Assembly (NCBI GenBank): GCA_964019155.1
Contig: OZ025243.1
Coordinates: 34,197,230 to 34,261,229 of the forward strand
DNA from: Osedax fenrisi
Lineage: Eukaryota; Annelida; Polychaeta; Sabellida; Siboglinidae
DNA length: 64,000 nt
Direction: 5' to 3'
The notes beneath the pieces are model-generated. The model was given only the letters and a program-made list of their open reading frames with translations, was not told the origin of the DNA and did not search any database. The translations under genes were made by a program, and so were the position numbers. Positions 24,326 through 40,575 of the stretch are shown here, in pieces (the stretch's first letter is position 1; every line of letters starts with the position of its first letter).

Positions 24326-25347
24326 AAACAGTAGAGAAATCGATAATTATTTACAACAAGAGGATTCACACTACGTAGTGAACACATTTTTGAATATTTA
24401 TATTATTATTATTATTATTATTATTATTGTTATTATTATTATTGTCAGAACGACTATTACTCACGTACGTAATGTCTACTTTTATCATTTACTATACTTG
24501 TATCGTAAGTAACTTTTAATGATAACCTATATCATTGATATGTTTACCCGCGATTTAAATAATGTTCACAATAACATGAGTTACGCTTATACATGTATGT
24601 ATGAATAGAGACCTACTGCTGTCTACATGATACCGCTTAGTAGCGTTGTCATCTTCAACTCTTCGATCATACATACAAGTAGATTTTAATTACAACAAAA
24701 GATACGTAAAAACAACGTAATACAATTAACGATATGTGATAATTATACTGGAATTAGTGTTCTAATAACTGATACAGATCTGTCTATACTTCGTAAGTAA
24801 TACTTTACACGATTTATGATATCAAGAAATATCAATAATTACATATAATTAATGATTATGTAAGACGGTAATGGATAGTCGGTGTTATATCTGTCCGATA
24901 GGGATTACATTTATTCCTAGGATAACCATTCTATTTTTAATATAGTAAATTATATTTAATATATACGATAAAATTAAAATTATGAATAAATATGGTTTAC
25001 TATAACAGATTATGTACTATAACCAATGAAACTTACATGTAAATAGATACAAACCCAACAACTAATATTGTTTTTTTTTTACGATTTTAACTGTATATAC
25101 AGATAAATTATATAAATTATAATTATATAATAATAAATTATATTATAATAAAAAATGATTATTGAAATATAATTATTATACAATATATATATATATATAT
25201 AATTATATTTAATATTATTATACATACACAATATACTAAAACGTAGATAATAATATCCATCATCTATGTAACCTATAAATAATGTGTGTATTGTCATTAG
25301 GAGATCAATGTTATCATTCATAAGCTACAAAGGTAATATACATACAC

Positions 25348-25353
<6 letters not shown>

Positions 25354-25433
<80 letters not shown>
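25354..25433. repeat. (TA)n microsatellite, interrupted once
   Basis: Two pure TA blocks of about 40 bp separated by GC at about 25394-25395. Confidence 0.9.
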
Positions 25434-25437
<4 letters not shown>

Positions 25438-26421
25438 GCATGAACTACTAGATACGTCATTATTATACTGACATCAATCAATCATACAATACAAATAATT
25501 CTATAACAATAATAATATTGTAATTCAGAAGATACTATATATATATATATACACATTTATATATGTGTTTAGTATATAGAGTTATCATAGACAAATATGT
25601 TAGTATTATCAGCAAATATATATATATATACACACACACGGAATTGTATCGTGGTGATTAATCAAGTTTATCATGTTGACCGTTATAACGTAACTTGACA
25701 ATACACCATGCAATAGTTATGCGGCATCATCCGGTAGTCCCCACATATATCCTATGTAATACACACAATAACATTATTACTATACAGATACAACTATTAA
25801 TCCGGCATACTCTATAGAGTAGAATATGAAATAGTATAGATCACCAACCACGCATGTTTTTATCTATAAACCTAGGCTATAAACTAGTGATATTATATGA
25901 AAGTAAAATTACAATTAATATCAATTTACATGGTCTATTGAGTAATAAATCGATATTGCATATAGACGGATATTTTGTTTAGCAAAAACTTATGTTTATA
26001 TTACGAAAATAGTATGTATATATGTATATATTATACTACAAAAAGTATGATACAAAGTTTAATATGGGGATTAGAATTATTATATACATGCGTGCATTTA
26101 CATATAAAATATAGGGAAAAGAACAAACGTGTATCACTCTAAACTTATAGGTAATAATATAGTATACATGTTCATAAAATCTATAAATTATATGTTTTGT
26201 ATTTGTTTATTTTGTAAAATTTGAAATAAATATCAGCAAATAATTTATTATTATTTTCATTAGTTAAATTATGACGCAAAGTGTCTATAACATTTATTTA
26301 CTCTATAAATATATCTGAAATGCTTTCATATGTATTACATAATATAAAATAAATTCTGAAAATATTGTCAGTATTGGATTATTATTTTCCGAGATATAGA
26401 TTTTATTAACACAGTATAAGC

Positions 26422-26900
26422 AAAGATTTTGCGAAGCAAAGATATAACACTCCCTATGCATGCAACGTAATTTAGTAATATCCCCTGCCGCTGCTAGCAG
26501 TAGTATCGAAATCACTGAAATAGATTTAGGTTCGGATCTATTTCCATACAACAATGTTTTCATTGCTCTATTAAATTACATGCAATATAAATTAGCTTTT
26601 ACTTACTAAATATATACTTATAGCATTTAAAACATAAATATCATATTTGTTTGTTATATATTAGTATATTAGTATATTATATATTAATGAACACTTAGTT
26701 TTCATCATATAAATATTAATTTAAAGCATATTATTTAACATTTTAAAAGTGTATAGTTAAATACGAATTTACATTATAAACAACACATAGTTCCTAAAAG
26801 TAACCCGCTATAGGTGGCACTGGGGTATTTTGTATACAAATTCGAATTACACGATTTCGCGTAAGTGTTATATCTTTCCTTCGGAAAATCTTTGGTATAA
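26422..26900. repeat. Segment bounded by 31-bp inverted repeats
   Basis: Left AAAGATTTTGCGAAGCAAAG plus ATATAACACT (26426-26455) and right AGTGTTATATCTTTCC plus TTCGGAAAATCTTT (26866-26895) are imperfect inverted copies. The core word reappears as ATATCTTTGCTACGCAAA at 28856-28873. It may be a small mobile element, but no target duplication is clear. Confidence 0.45.
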
Positions 26901-26929
26901 GGTTACAAATAATAGCATTCAAAACCTTC

Positions 26930-27200
26930 TACTTTATACAAAATCAATAGATAAAGAGTTTCGTATACAAAATGTATTTAGAGTTTACAAAATAATTTAA
27001 TTTGTAGACAATAAAATAGGAGAATACACTAACAAAATAAGACAATTAAGTTATGTGATATTATAGTTTATAATATTTTATAAAATAAATACTTATACGT
27101 TATTGTCAATTATAGTAAATATTCGCGGATTTATAAATTTAGAATAGTTATTTATAGATCTATACATTTTGAAGGGCACATTTTAACAAAGATTATAAAC
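26930..27200. other. AT-rich non-coding DNA
   Basis: No supported feature. Confidence 0.5.
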
Positions 27201-27620
27201 GCGCGTGTGTGTGTACGCGATCGTATATGTTACGCGGACAATGTACGGCGTACAGCTATTACATGTTAGTACATTAAATTACATGAGTCCGACGCTTGCA
27301 TGGGTATTAACAGTAGCTGCTGCTGATGATCATCTCACCGGTACTACGCACGCAAGCACCGTAATAACATAACAACACACTACGATCGCAGCAGCGAACG
27401 AGAAATAGCGAGAAAGCGAGTCTCGTCGAGATGTTACGAGATCGATCGAGATAATGCAATAATGGTAGGCGGTATCACTTGCACGGAGTTAAACTACTAT
27501 TTATAAATAGTAGGTTGTGTATCGCGATATAATAATGGAACAGTAGCTTATTTACGTAATCGATATACTACTCGCGTAGTATTTTGTGTTTGTACATTCA
27601 CAATAACAAATAGTATACTA
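27200..27620. promoter_or_regulatory. CpG-richer island, possible regulatory region
   Basis: Clearly higher G+C and CpG than the surroundings (ACGCGATCG, GTCTCGTCGAGATG, GAGATCGATCGAGA). Contains several short palindromes, CpG-containing words and a (GCT)3 run. A 29-codon frame (ATG at about 27281) is too short to call. In this A+T-rich genome such islands are candidate promoters or enhancers; that is inference only. Confidence 0.3.
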
Positions 27621-27795
27621 CTCGTAATTGATGTAGGAATCATGTATTCCGTTTATTTATTAGTTATTATACTACTGTAATTATGATTAAATTATAATAA
27701 TTTTTGTTGATAACTTAACAATTAAATCTAACAAAAATTCTCCTATAACATATATATATATAAATATTATCATAAATATTATATATTATAAATTC

Positions 27796-27798
<3 letters not shown>

Positions 27799-27830
<32 letters not shown>
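27799..27830. repeat. (TA)n microsatellite
   Basis: Pure TA dinucleotide. Confidence 0.9.
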
Positions 27831-27833
<3 letters not shown>

Positions 27834-28286
27834 GAATGGCTGAAATAGGTTCGACTTATTACACCACTCAAAATAATAGAGGACCGTTGTATTTAAATTA
27901 CTTTTATTTAAAAATAAAAACAAAAACCATACACTAATGCTGTTAAAAATATACACAACATTACAATATAGAAAAATACAATATAACTTTCTACAAACCT
28001 CCACGTACAAGGCATAATCAAAAATGAAATAATAATATAATTCAGATTATAATATTTCTACGCGACAGTTCATTGGTCCAACCGATTCTATTAAAATAAA
28101 CTAAATAACATTAAATAAAAAAACACAAAAATCAATATATACGAAATCAACATTTATACTTTTTTAATTTTTACATAATATACAACAACAAAATAACTAA
28201 TTAAAAATATATAATATACACTTAATAATAACTATATTAAAAATATAGAAGACGATATACCGACTATACAGACTATAGTCTGCTAA

Positions 28287-28335
<49 letters not shown>
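28287..28335. repeat. (TA)n microsatellite, one interruption
   Basis: TA dinucleotide with one G at about 28305. Confidence 0.9.
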
Positions 28336-28336
<1 letters not shown>

Positions 28337-30003
28337 TATAAATGGTTGATAATTCACTTACCTAGATATCTCAACTTATCTCAACAACTCAACATATCGA
28401 TTAAATACTATAGTATACTTAGTTGTGATAAGGATTTTGCAATGTAAATATATGTCACTTATATCTATTTACGTGATATAAATTGTAATACCCATTAGTT
28501 TAAAATATAGGTGACAATGCTATAGTTTTAAATAATTTAAAAATCGAATTGTTGAATTATTATTAAAAAATATATGTAATTTTAAATTGAAAATGGACAT
28601 AGATTTATCATATTTCTCGAAATTGGCTATATATGTTAACCATTAAGAAAATTGGTTCTTATTATAAAATAATGTTATATTCTTACAAAAAAACACTTCA
28701 CATTACATTTATATTGTATTCAAAAATGTACACACATTTTTATTTATAATAGTGATATATTTTTCAAATGTACATGTACAAATATAATTATAAATAAATA
28801 GTTTGCAATATAGATGGCGTAATTTTTCATTAATTTCACAAACTAATTAAAGTGACATATCTTTGCTACGCAAACTCATTGGCAGTGATTGGTAATATAT
28901 ACAGGATTATAGTGAAATTAGTATGATATATATAATGCCATATATATATTCATTTATACGTATACAAATACTATTTAATAATACTATTAATAATCTCGTG
29001 TATATATAGTAATAATGTATCAACAAATATAAATTTAATTAGTTATTTATAAAAACGAAAAAATGTATATGAATCCCAATATTTACCACATATTAGGCTT
29101 CAATTCGATTTAATGATAATTATCATATTATAATATATTTTCAATTTATATGTATTTTATTATTTATTTTGATTATTTCGCTCACATTCACGATGAATTT
29201 TATAATTATTTTCTGTAACCATATTTTAAAACTTGTTTAATTATATATATTCTATACATTACTTATTTATCATGCACTAATGTTTTTTAAACATCCTTAA
29301 TATATTTATGTACTCTAGAATTTTCCATTTATGTTAGTTTATTAAGTCCACGTATTCTTCTCCCAAAACCAGTTAATCTTTACTCCCATACACGATACTA
29401 GCTGTTACTTAAAAGTAAATCGTAATCATAGTTCGAATTCATTTTACCATCATGTTTTAAAAATGCGCATATTATTATTCTATCGTTAATAAAACATTGA
29501 TTTATATTATGTTTGTTTATATGTATGTGTATGTGTGTTTGTATATATAGTAGTTAAGACTATAAGAAGTTTACTTATTTTAAAATTTAAATAAAATAAA
29601 TATGTTGAATTATTTATTTGATAAATATTTGATATTTATATATAATTTAAGTTACTACATATGATAGTAATGATTTAATCAATTTTAAATGCCATATTAT
29701 ATGTTAATTATTATTAAAGTATGCCATATATGGAAATATAGATTAATTATAAATACATTTTCATCTAAATATCATCCAGATAAATAACACATACAAATAA
29801 ATATAAAAAATACATATTGAAATAATAACAATTAATAAGTATAGGAATTCCTATATTCATAAATCTAAAATCATATACATATTATGTGTGATTAGGTATG
29901 ACATATGTATGATTTAGTTCAGATGAATTTTATATAAAGTAAAACATATATGAACGTCCACTGTATAATACAATAATTATATATGAATATAATATATAAT
30001 TAG

Positions 30004-30005
<2 letters not shown>

Positions 30006-30044
<39 letters not shown>
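30006..30044. repeat. (TA)n microsatellite
   Basis: Pure TA dinucleotide. Confidence 0.9.
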
Positions 30045-30045
<1 letters not shown>

Positions 30046-30847
30046 CCACTCGTTGTAAATATGACACACACTCTTGATCATCACCTGTATATAAACAGAG
30101 TATAGCTATAATCATTGTTGTATACGTGAGTGACACAATCACCACTAATAGTTGATAAATAACCACAAGTACCTGACATGTTGACTACTAATAACTGGTA
30201 ACTTAATCAATAATGCTTGCCATTGTGAATACTAGTTTATAGTAGTTTAGTTTATATAATAGTTTATAATATATTGAATAGTATCTTCTATTTTGTATAT
30301 TGAATAGTACATTCCTAGTACCTTCTATTTTGACGAATAGTACTAATATCTCAATCACTATTTCCTGATATCTGGACTTGTATTTCCTAGACCACACATT
30401 CCTACTATATAAACCACTTGTCCGTGGTATGATGATCAAACGAACACCGAATGACTATGAATTATTAATGAGAGAAACCTGAATCTATCTTTAATCAATT
30501 TTAATTACCATTAACACTATACAATCTACTAAATATAGGTATATTGCCCAGGGTAATTATATTACCTATAAAATTACATATACTATTTTTACAATTACAA
30601 TTTCGTAATTTTATAATACCTAATGTTTATATATTATTTATAAACTCTAAAACATATTATTAAATTACGTAATTAATAAAGTAATTAAAAATCAGAATAG
30701 TGTAATTTATAATTTAAAATATTAACCAAAGAATTATATTAACAAAATTCTTTAATAATAATTAATAATTGTATAAACGTATACAAATTATATAAACATT
30801 ATATATATATACTATTTCATATGAAATATATATTAGGAAATACATAT

Positions 30848-33270
<2,423 letters not shown>

Positions 33271-33272
33271 TT

Positions 33273-33310
<38 letters not shown>

Positions 33311-33915
33311 GTTAAATATGAAATACATAACAAACTACCTGATAATATAATATTAATTACTAAATTATATTATTTAGATTAAAAGTCACTAATAACTAGA
33401 CCTGCTGCATCATGAATAATAAATGAATACCTTCTTTTAGAAATAATGAATTTACAAATAATACCTATTTTTAAATAAAGGCACATAGTTTACTAATATT
33501 AGTCATCACTTTAAATTATTATGAATTCATCATATATGTATACAGCTTATTATTAGCTACTAATATTAATTAAAATAAAATATAAAACATACTTTTCCTT
33601 AAAAGTATTACATTATAAACAAAGAATATATAATAATATTAAATAATATATTCTATAAATATATAAAACATATATGTTAATTATAATTTGATGTATTTAA
33701 TTGACATTTTTGTATAAAATATCAAATATACCTATACTGTATATCGTATATTCATATAACTGTGTACATATTTATAAATTTAATTTCATATTTTAAAAAT
33801 ATATCTTATTAAAATAATTGAAAACAATTATTAATATAAAATTTAAATATATTTAATTAAAAAAAATAAACTTATAAAATGTAAAAATATAATATTTCCC
33901 CAAATATCCCTTTTA
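33271..33915. other. AT-rich non-coding DNA
   Basis: (TA)n at 33278-33306; the rest shows no feature. Confidence 0.6.
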
Positions 33916-34561
33916 GGGGGAAAGTGCTCTAATATCGACATACACGGAATATCGACATCCTAGAGATCTCCTAAAATATAATTCCAATAAAAAAATAATT
34001 AATGTATGAAATGTTATCAATATAATTCTAATACATATAGGTATGATTTTTTTTTAATATTTATATATTTTAAATTATAAACAAAAAACTGATTTTTTCG
34101 TTAATTCTCTAAATTTATGAATTTTTGGAAGTACAAAATCGATTCTCAATCACTTAAAAATGTAGGTATTTTAAATATTTAAAATAAATTATATAGAACT
34201 AATAATATTTTACAATGTGCCGAAAATATTTCGTATTTTTTATAATTTGTTACAAAGTTATTAAATTGTACCTAAGCAAAATACATTTTCATAATACCGA
34301 AATCTTAATTACCCGTAATATCGACACCCTTTCAATTATATAACCTATCAGCGGTATTAGTTTATTAGGTACATTACTATAATAATTTAAGTAACATTGT
34401 GTTATATTATTTTATACTTACAATATTCGCATTATAATTAAGTAATTTCAAACTTAATATTTATAATAATTTCGGAAATTAAATTTAGGAAAATAACGCA
34501 TGAATTATTTGTGTTAACTAAAAGTAACACCCATTTAAATCTGATTGGATATCGGATATTA

Positions 34562-34612
<51 letters not shown>

Positions 34613-34879
34613 ATATGATATACCATATATGGTATATCTAAATACATATATATTTAGGGTGTCAATATTATGTGCAAAGGTGTCGGTATTCGATGCAGTG
34701 CCTGTGATATCGACACCCCAGTTATCTCTGAGTTAAACAAACTAAATTAAATTTTAAAATAGCTATTATATGTGTATACCTACTTTATACTTATAAATAC
34801 AATTTGGAAATATTTAATTGAGAAATAATAAAGTTATGGTTATTTATTGTTAGGGTGTCGGTATTCGAGTACCTTCCCC
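33916..34879. mobile_element. Family C TA-flanked element (964 bp)
   Basis: Begins GGGGGAAAGTGCTCTAATAT after TA (33914-33915) and ends GTACCTTCCCC before TA (34880-34881). The repeated word is TATCGACA(CC): clusters at 33934-33962, 34316-34332, 34658-34719 and 34853-34868. No open frame. A (TA)n tract has grown inside at 34566-34610. Same length, ends and cluster spacing as families A and B, but a different repeat word. Confidence 0.82.
34566..34610. repeat. (TA)n microsatellite inside the family C element
   Basis: Pure TA dinucleotide of about 45 bp within 33916-34879. Confidence 0.9.
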
Positions 34880-34881
34880 TA

Positions 34882-35330
34882 GTTAGTTTATAAGTAGTTA
34901 CTTACACAATTAATTTCAATCTGAATAATACTAGGTAAGATACCTATTAGAAATTCAGTTTTTTAATTATAATCTATTTTATTCCACATTATAATATATA
35001 ATAATATATAAACTAATATTAACCCACACAATAATAATTTTACGAATAAAACATTTATTTAAATATTTATTATTGATTTAATAATATTTCTGTAATTTTT
35101 GTCATAATTTAGTTAATAAATTATATAATCCAGTTAAAATAGTAAGCTACAAATTTAAAGTAAATACATTTTATATTTGATGTATAATATATATATATAT
35201 ATATATACACTTATATATACATAGTATATAAACTATATTATACTATTATACTATATATTAACCTATAGTTTACTATTTATATTTATTTTTCTACCTAATG
35301 TAAAAATATATATGCATATATATATGTATA

Positions 35331-35391
<61 letters not shown>

Positions 35392-35656
35392 ATATATATA
35401 TCTGTATTTATAAATGAAATAAATTATGACTATAATATAATATAATATAATATAATGAACTTGTGTAAATGCATAAAATGAATTATATGCATTGGTATCT
35501 ATAATATAACCATGAATAACCGTGCATCGTTCATATCATGTACGTGATATAGTTATTTATGTATTGTTTAAGCTTCATTGTTGCCTAAATGAAATATTAT
35601 GATTACATAAGAAATACGTTTTTACTTTGTGTATAACACTCACATAGTGTACGTAC

Positions 35657-35693
<37 letters not shown>

Positions 35694-36770
35694 TTGTGTG
35701 ACAACAGATGGATGTTTGTATTAATTTCTTATTTTTTATTGTACAAATTGAATATCGACATACATTGATTGCACGTAGACACGACACAATAGTTACATAA
35801 CGAATGCTACACACGTACGCATGCGTGTATACATTGTATTGTGATGTAAAGATACGATGTACGTTTATTACGCAATGGTCATCTTTAATATAAATAATAG
35901 TGGTTTGTTATTGAAGATTAATTAACATAAGTTCGTGATTATATCTATATATATATATATATATATATGTGTGTGATATTGTGAGATGTAAAAACCTAAA
36001 CCTACTACGACATATGGTCCTATAGGAATTTTAATATTTTACAAGAAACTTTTAGCTTTTAAATTTAAATATATACATTATTATAAAGTACACTTGGTTA
36101 AACTTCGAATTAGCTAATAATTTCGATGTTCTAACATTTTATAATAATATTTTAGAAATTATAAATGTATCATGTTAATAAACCTGCATTAGCTACTAAA
36201 AACTTACATGCATATTATTTCATAACATATTTGTGAAAACAATGATATATATTCTATGTTAAATAGATACACCCGATCACATACACTGATTTCGATAATA
36301 AAATACGTATTTATGTAACTTTTAAACTTCAAGGAATGATTATTATGTAAGTATCGAATACATATAAGTCAACGTGTAATGTTAATTAATGAAAAATTGC
36401 TTACCTCAAAGGAATTTCATAATATGTAAAATAATGTGAGGAACTTTATATAATCTTGAATAATTGGGTATCGGTTTTAGGAATACTTTTTTTTTATTAT
36501 TTACTATTGTTATATGCAATATCATTATATATTATATTCTATACAATTTATATATATATATATCAATTTTGTTCGGCATGTATAAACCAAGGCGTTTTTA
36601 ATTAATTGTAAACCCATGTTAATTTGTGTACCATTTCGATTTTGGTATCAATTCATATATATTTTATCTTCTATATTTTTGTTTATTTATTTTTTTGTTT
36701 ACCTAATAAACTATATATTATTATTATTATTATATACCGTTATCACACATTAGATGTGCACAGCATTCAG
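34882..36770. other. AT-rich non-coding DNA with (TA)n
   Basis: Major (TA)n at 35341-35389, smaller ones at 35660-35686 and 35946-35967, and a (TATAA)n run near 35430-35455. No gene seen. Confidence 0.6.
35341..35389. repeat. (TA)n microsatellite
   Basis: About 49 bp of pure TA, preceded by shorter TA blocks broken by GC or G (35308-35340). Confidence 0.9.
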
Positions 36771-37285
36771 TATACGTGGCGAATAATATATGCGATTACG
36801 TATAATACGTGTCCGAAGTATTACGTAACATATGCTAAATAATCACGTGGTTATATTAAGATAAGCTAAGTGATCACGTGGTCATTGTAAGCTACCTAGG
36901 TTTCGTTAACTTCGCTACAAGTCACGTTGGCCTACCTACCAGCGGGACCCGCGTTTTTGTGTAGTTTAGTATCATATAACTCTATAGTAAAACATTTGTT
37001 AGAATAGGATTATTAAAAGTGGCTTTGCAAATAATCACCCTTTCCGCGGGTACACTCGGATGCGGCGGTAATGTTTCATCTCGGCTAACGATGCTGTACG
37101 TGAATACCACGGCGTCCTAATGACACCGTTCATCACACCCCCGCCCACCCACTATTGTTGCGGGTAGTCACGTGGTCGCGAATAAGCCGGTGATGACGTC
37201 ATCGAGAATTATTAGCAGTGGCGTCAAGAGAGGGAAGGAGAGGGGGAGGGGGAGTGAATGGTTAAGGGGAATAAATGTACTCTGT
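36770..37285. promoter_or_regulatory. CpG-rich island with E-boxes and a CRE palindrome
   Basis: Three CACGTG E-box cores (about 36844, 36873 and 37170), a full cAMP-response-element palindrome TGACGTCA (about 37194-37201), and a GC-rich block ACACCCCCGCCCACCCAC at about 37134 that looks like KLF/Sp-type sites. The region ends in a purine run AGAGGGGGAGGGGGAG. No exon-like frame. It has the look of a promoter or enhancer, but no adjacent gene was found. Confidence 0.4.
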
Positions 37286-38285
37286 AACGATACCATCGTA
37301 TACATAGTACTGTATTTTACTATAGTACTGTATTATAAACGTTAATGGTGACTACTAGATGTGTATACAATGTATGATACATATTTCTAGTTTATACAGG
37401 CTATATGTACATGCAATATAGTATATATTTACTTTTTTTATATATATTATAATTTATATATCATACATATTTTAGTATTACTATAGATAGTATTAGTATT
37501 CCATTATATAAATGCATATTGTATATAATACATAATTGTAAATTTATTATTTCATATTTATTTCACAAAAAAAATTTTAAATTTATATCTCGGAATTTTT
37601 TTTACACAATTTATAATGTTTTGAAGATTCCTCCATTTGAAATGTTTGATAAATCTTTATAAAAATGATCAGACTTTATATTTATATATAGATTTATGAG
37701 TTATATATATAATAAAACATATAGGTTCTCTCGTAAATATAAATACATTGCTTTGATACACATACACATATAATTTATTTTCTGTAAATTTGTGTTAAGT
37801 TCAATTTTTAATATCTATTTATAATACACATTACTACATTAATATAATACACATATATAAACATACACACATACACACACATATATATATATATTTAGTT
37901 AGATATTAATTTTATATATGAAGTAGAAACAATGTATTTGTAACCGTTGGAATCATTATATTGTTGCCTATACAAGTAAACCCTACAAAGGTTTCCAAAT
38001 GGGTCTCCTTAAATCACAGTTTTACTTCCCTATATATTTATACAGTGGGGTTCCTTATTATTCGGTCCTTGAACAATATTTTCAAATTATTGTCGTATGT
38101 TATATATATATTTTATTTACTGAATATTTAATTAATATACAGAAGGATATTCAGAAGCTATACGTAGCTTATATTAAGAATATCCTTATAACAAAAATAT
38201 TAAATATTTAATATATAATAATAATTATGAAATAAGAAAATGTAATAACAAAAATGGTGTAATACAATATATTTATATCGAATAT
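37286..38285. other. AT-rich non-coding DNA
   Basis: No supported feature. Confidence 0.55.
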
Positions 38286-38289
38286 ACAT

Positions 38290-38290
<1 letters not shown>

Positions 38291-38350
<60 letters not shown>

Positions 38351-38351
38351 G

Positions 38352-38384
<33 letters not shown>

Positions 38385-38395
38385 TAAATAATAAT
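38291..38395. repeat. (AAT)n microsatellite, 3' tail of the LINE at 38286-41760
   Basis: About 105 bp of AAT units with a few changes near 38348. It lies where the LINE's 3' end should be, so it probably grew from the element's tail. Confidence 0.85.
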
Positions 38396-38467
38396 AGTGC
38401 GCATATTAATACTACGTATGTACATATATTACAAAATATTATAAAAGATATGAATTTTTAATATAGA

Positions 38468-40303
38468 TTAGAGATTACATGATATTAAATATTTAATTTT
38501 TGAACAAAATTGGTTAAGTGTGGTTTGACTATTGTATGATTTTATTTGTATCGGTAGATTATTCCAGCAAATGGGTCCATAATAAGTTATATTAAACTTT
38601 TTTGCATTGGTATTAACTAAAGGTATTTTAAATTTGTTATTATCGCGCATATTATAAGTAGTGTCTTGTAATTTAAATAAATTTATAATTGTTGTTGAAA
38701 TTTGATAATTTTTAATCCTAAACATAATTTTACAAGCATTATAGAATATTATTTCTTTAAAAGTTAAAATGTGTTGTTCTTTGTAAATATTATCCACATT
38801 AGTTCTATTTTTTTGACGATATAATATTCTTATAGCTTTATTTTGAGCTATACTTATTTGTTTTGATGTTACATCATAATTATTCCCCCATATATGTGTA
38901 CAATAAATAAGATGGCAATGAAATAAAGAATAATATATTAGTTTTAAAATATTGATGGGTACAATATTATTTAGTTTTCTTAGAATTGATAATCCATAAT
39001 ACAGTTTAGATTTAACCATATTAGTATGTAGTTTCCAATTCATGTTCGAATCAATAATTACACCAAGGAGTTTTATTGAGTTTTTTTGAATAATGAAAAT
39101 ATTATTTAATATAATAGATAATTTTGCTTTATTATTATTAAATATTAAATAGTTAGTTTTGCTTAAATTAATTGTCAATTTATTTAATGATAGCCATATA
39201 TCAAGATTTTTTAAAGTTTTATTCATGGAATTTTCCATAGAATCAATATTATTTTCACGGAATATAATAGTAGTGTCATCAGCGAATAAAACAAAATGGC
39301 CTTGTGTTTTAATATTGACTATGTCATTTATAAATATTAAAAATAATAGGGGACCGAGGACAGATCCTTGAGGGACACCAAACTTAATATTCTTTATTTT
39401 TGATTTAGACTTATTGAATATTACAAATTGATTTCTATTATTAAGAAAAGATATTAATAATTTTAAAGCAACTCCTCTGAAACCATACTTCTCTAACTTA
39501 TTTATTAATAGATCATGACTGATGGAGTCGAATGCTTTCTTTAGATCTATAGATATAGCTGCACAATATTTCATTTTATTTGAAGCTATGGTTCCGGTTA
39601 GGTCAGTCAATGCATCGGAAGTTGAAACTCCTTTTTTAAAACCAAATTGTGATTTATTAATTATTTTATTTTTTTCCATAAAATCTATATATCTAGATTT
39701 TAAGACTTTTTCTAAAATTGTTGAGAAAGATGATAATAGAGAAATTGGCCTATAATTAGAAGGATCATCAATATTACCAGATTTATATTTAGTTACGACT
39801 TTAGCAGTTTTTAGACAATTAGGAAATATACCCTGTTGTATACATAGATTAATTAAATATGATAATAAATTACTTATTGAAGAAATGATTTGAATAATTA
39901 GTTTAAATGAAAAGTTATGAGAATCAGTACTATTTGTTGGTTTACTTTTTTCAACAATATTAGTTATTTCAATTGGATTAGTGGGAGTAATAAATAATGA
40001 ATTTGTATAATTATTATGTATATAATTAGATGTATTATTGGTATTACAATTTTTTTCTGATTTAGAAGCTAACTTCTCACCTATGTTACAAAAATAATCA
40101 TTAAATTGTTCACACCGTTTATTATCTTCTATTACATTAGGAACTATATTACCATTTTTGTTGTTATGTATAATAGTATTTATTTTATTCCATATCTGCT
40201 TAGGGTTGTTTCTGTTAGTAATAAAATATTGACTATAGTAATAGCGTTCAGCTTTATTTATGATTTTTGAAAGACAATTTTTATATTTTTTATAAATAGT
40301 TTC
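38468..40303 (-). pseudogene. LINE ORF2, RT part (612 codons including stop)
   Basis: The frame is open from the SINE edge; the first ATG is only at 39679, because the true start lies in the endonuclease half. Order: linker with KAERYYYSQYF and NRNNPKQIWNKIN, SNYRPISLLSSFSTILEKVL, INKSQFGFKKGVSTSDAL, motif A ISIDLKKAFDSIS, motif B GVPQGSVLGPLLFLIFINDI, catalytic LFADD, thumb KLLGVIIDSNMNWKLH, and C-terminal YGPICWNNLP before the stop. All RT catalytic residues are present. It is cut from its start codon by the SINE, so it is inactive as it stands, but the lack of other damage points to a young copy. Confidence 0.9.
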
Positions 40304-40349
40304 ATTAATAATATTTATTTATTGAATCACACATATAATAATATCGGAT

Positions 40350-40575
40350 ACAAATGGACCCCTCAAGAAGTCATAGACTTGTACATGTTATAAATAACTG
40401 TGAGGAGCCCCGGACAATATAAAACAAATAGTAACATTTTGTTTTCTTGTGTTTTGATTTATCGTTTATTAAATTCTTGATAAACACAAGAGAAAAACAA
40501 GAACTATCTGGAGTCGAACCCGGGACCTCTGGCTTACTAGCTTTTGGTTGTCCCACTGAGCCATCGACCCCAGAC
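40350..40575 (-). mobile_element. tRNA-derived SINE, copy 2, inserted in LINE ORF2
   Basis: Minus strand. A box TGGCTCAGTGGG (complement of 40552-40563) and B box GGTTCGACTCC (complement of 40510-40520) are spaced as in a tRNA. The body carries TTCTTGTTTTTCTCTTG, TGTTACTATTTG and GTCCGGGGCTCC. The 3' edge near 40330-40350 is A+T-rich. It belongs with the copy at 23824-24000. The insertion falls between the endonuclease and RT of the host LINE. I could not fix an unambiguous target-site duplication. Confidence 0.88.

Larger units (their letters stand above)
24000..26420. other. AT-rich non-coding DNA with long (TA)n tracts
   Basis: Holds (TA)n at 24267-24321, preceded by (CAT)n; (ATT)n at 24402-24443; and long (TA)n at 25354-25393 and 25396-25433. 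A few ordinary-looking stretches (24450-24900, 25640-25990) have no open frame I can support. Confidence 0.6.
27620..30840. other. AT-rich non-coding DNA
   Basis: Contains (TA)n at 27799-27830, 28287-28335 and 30006-30044. Otherwise AT-rich with no supported gene. Confidence 0.6.

Noticed and set aside
26303..26563. 86-codon minus-strand frame with LLLAAAGDITKLR, slightly like the start of an ankyrin repeat
   Set aside because: The frame overlaps a repeat word also found at 26866 and 28856, and nothing ankyrin-like follows.
27281..27370. 29-codon frame starting MSPTLAWVLTVAAADDHLTG in a CpG-richer island
   Set aside because: Too short and without splice or homology support to be called a gene.
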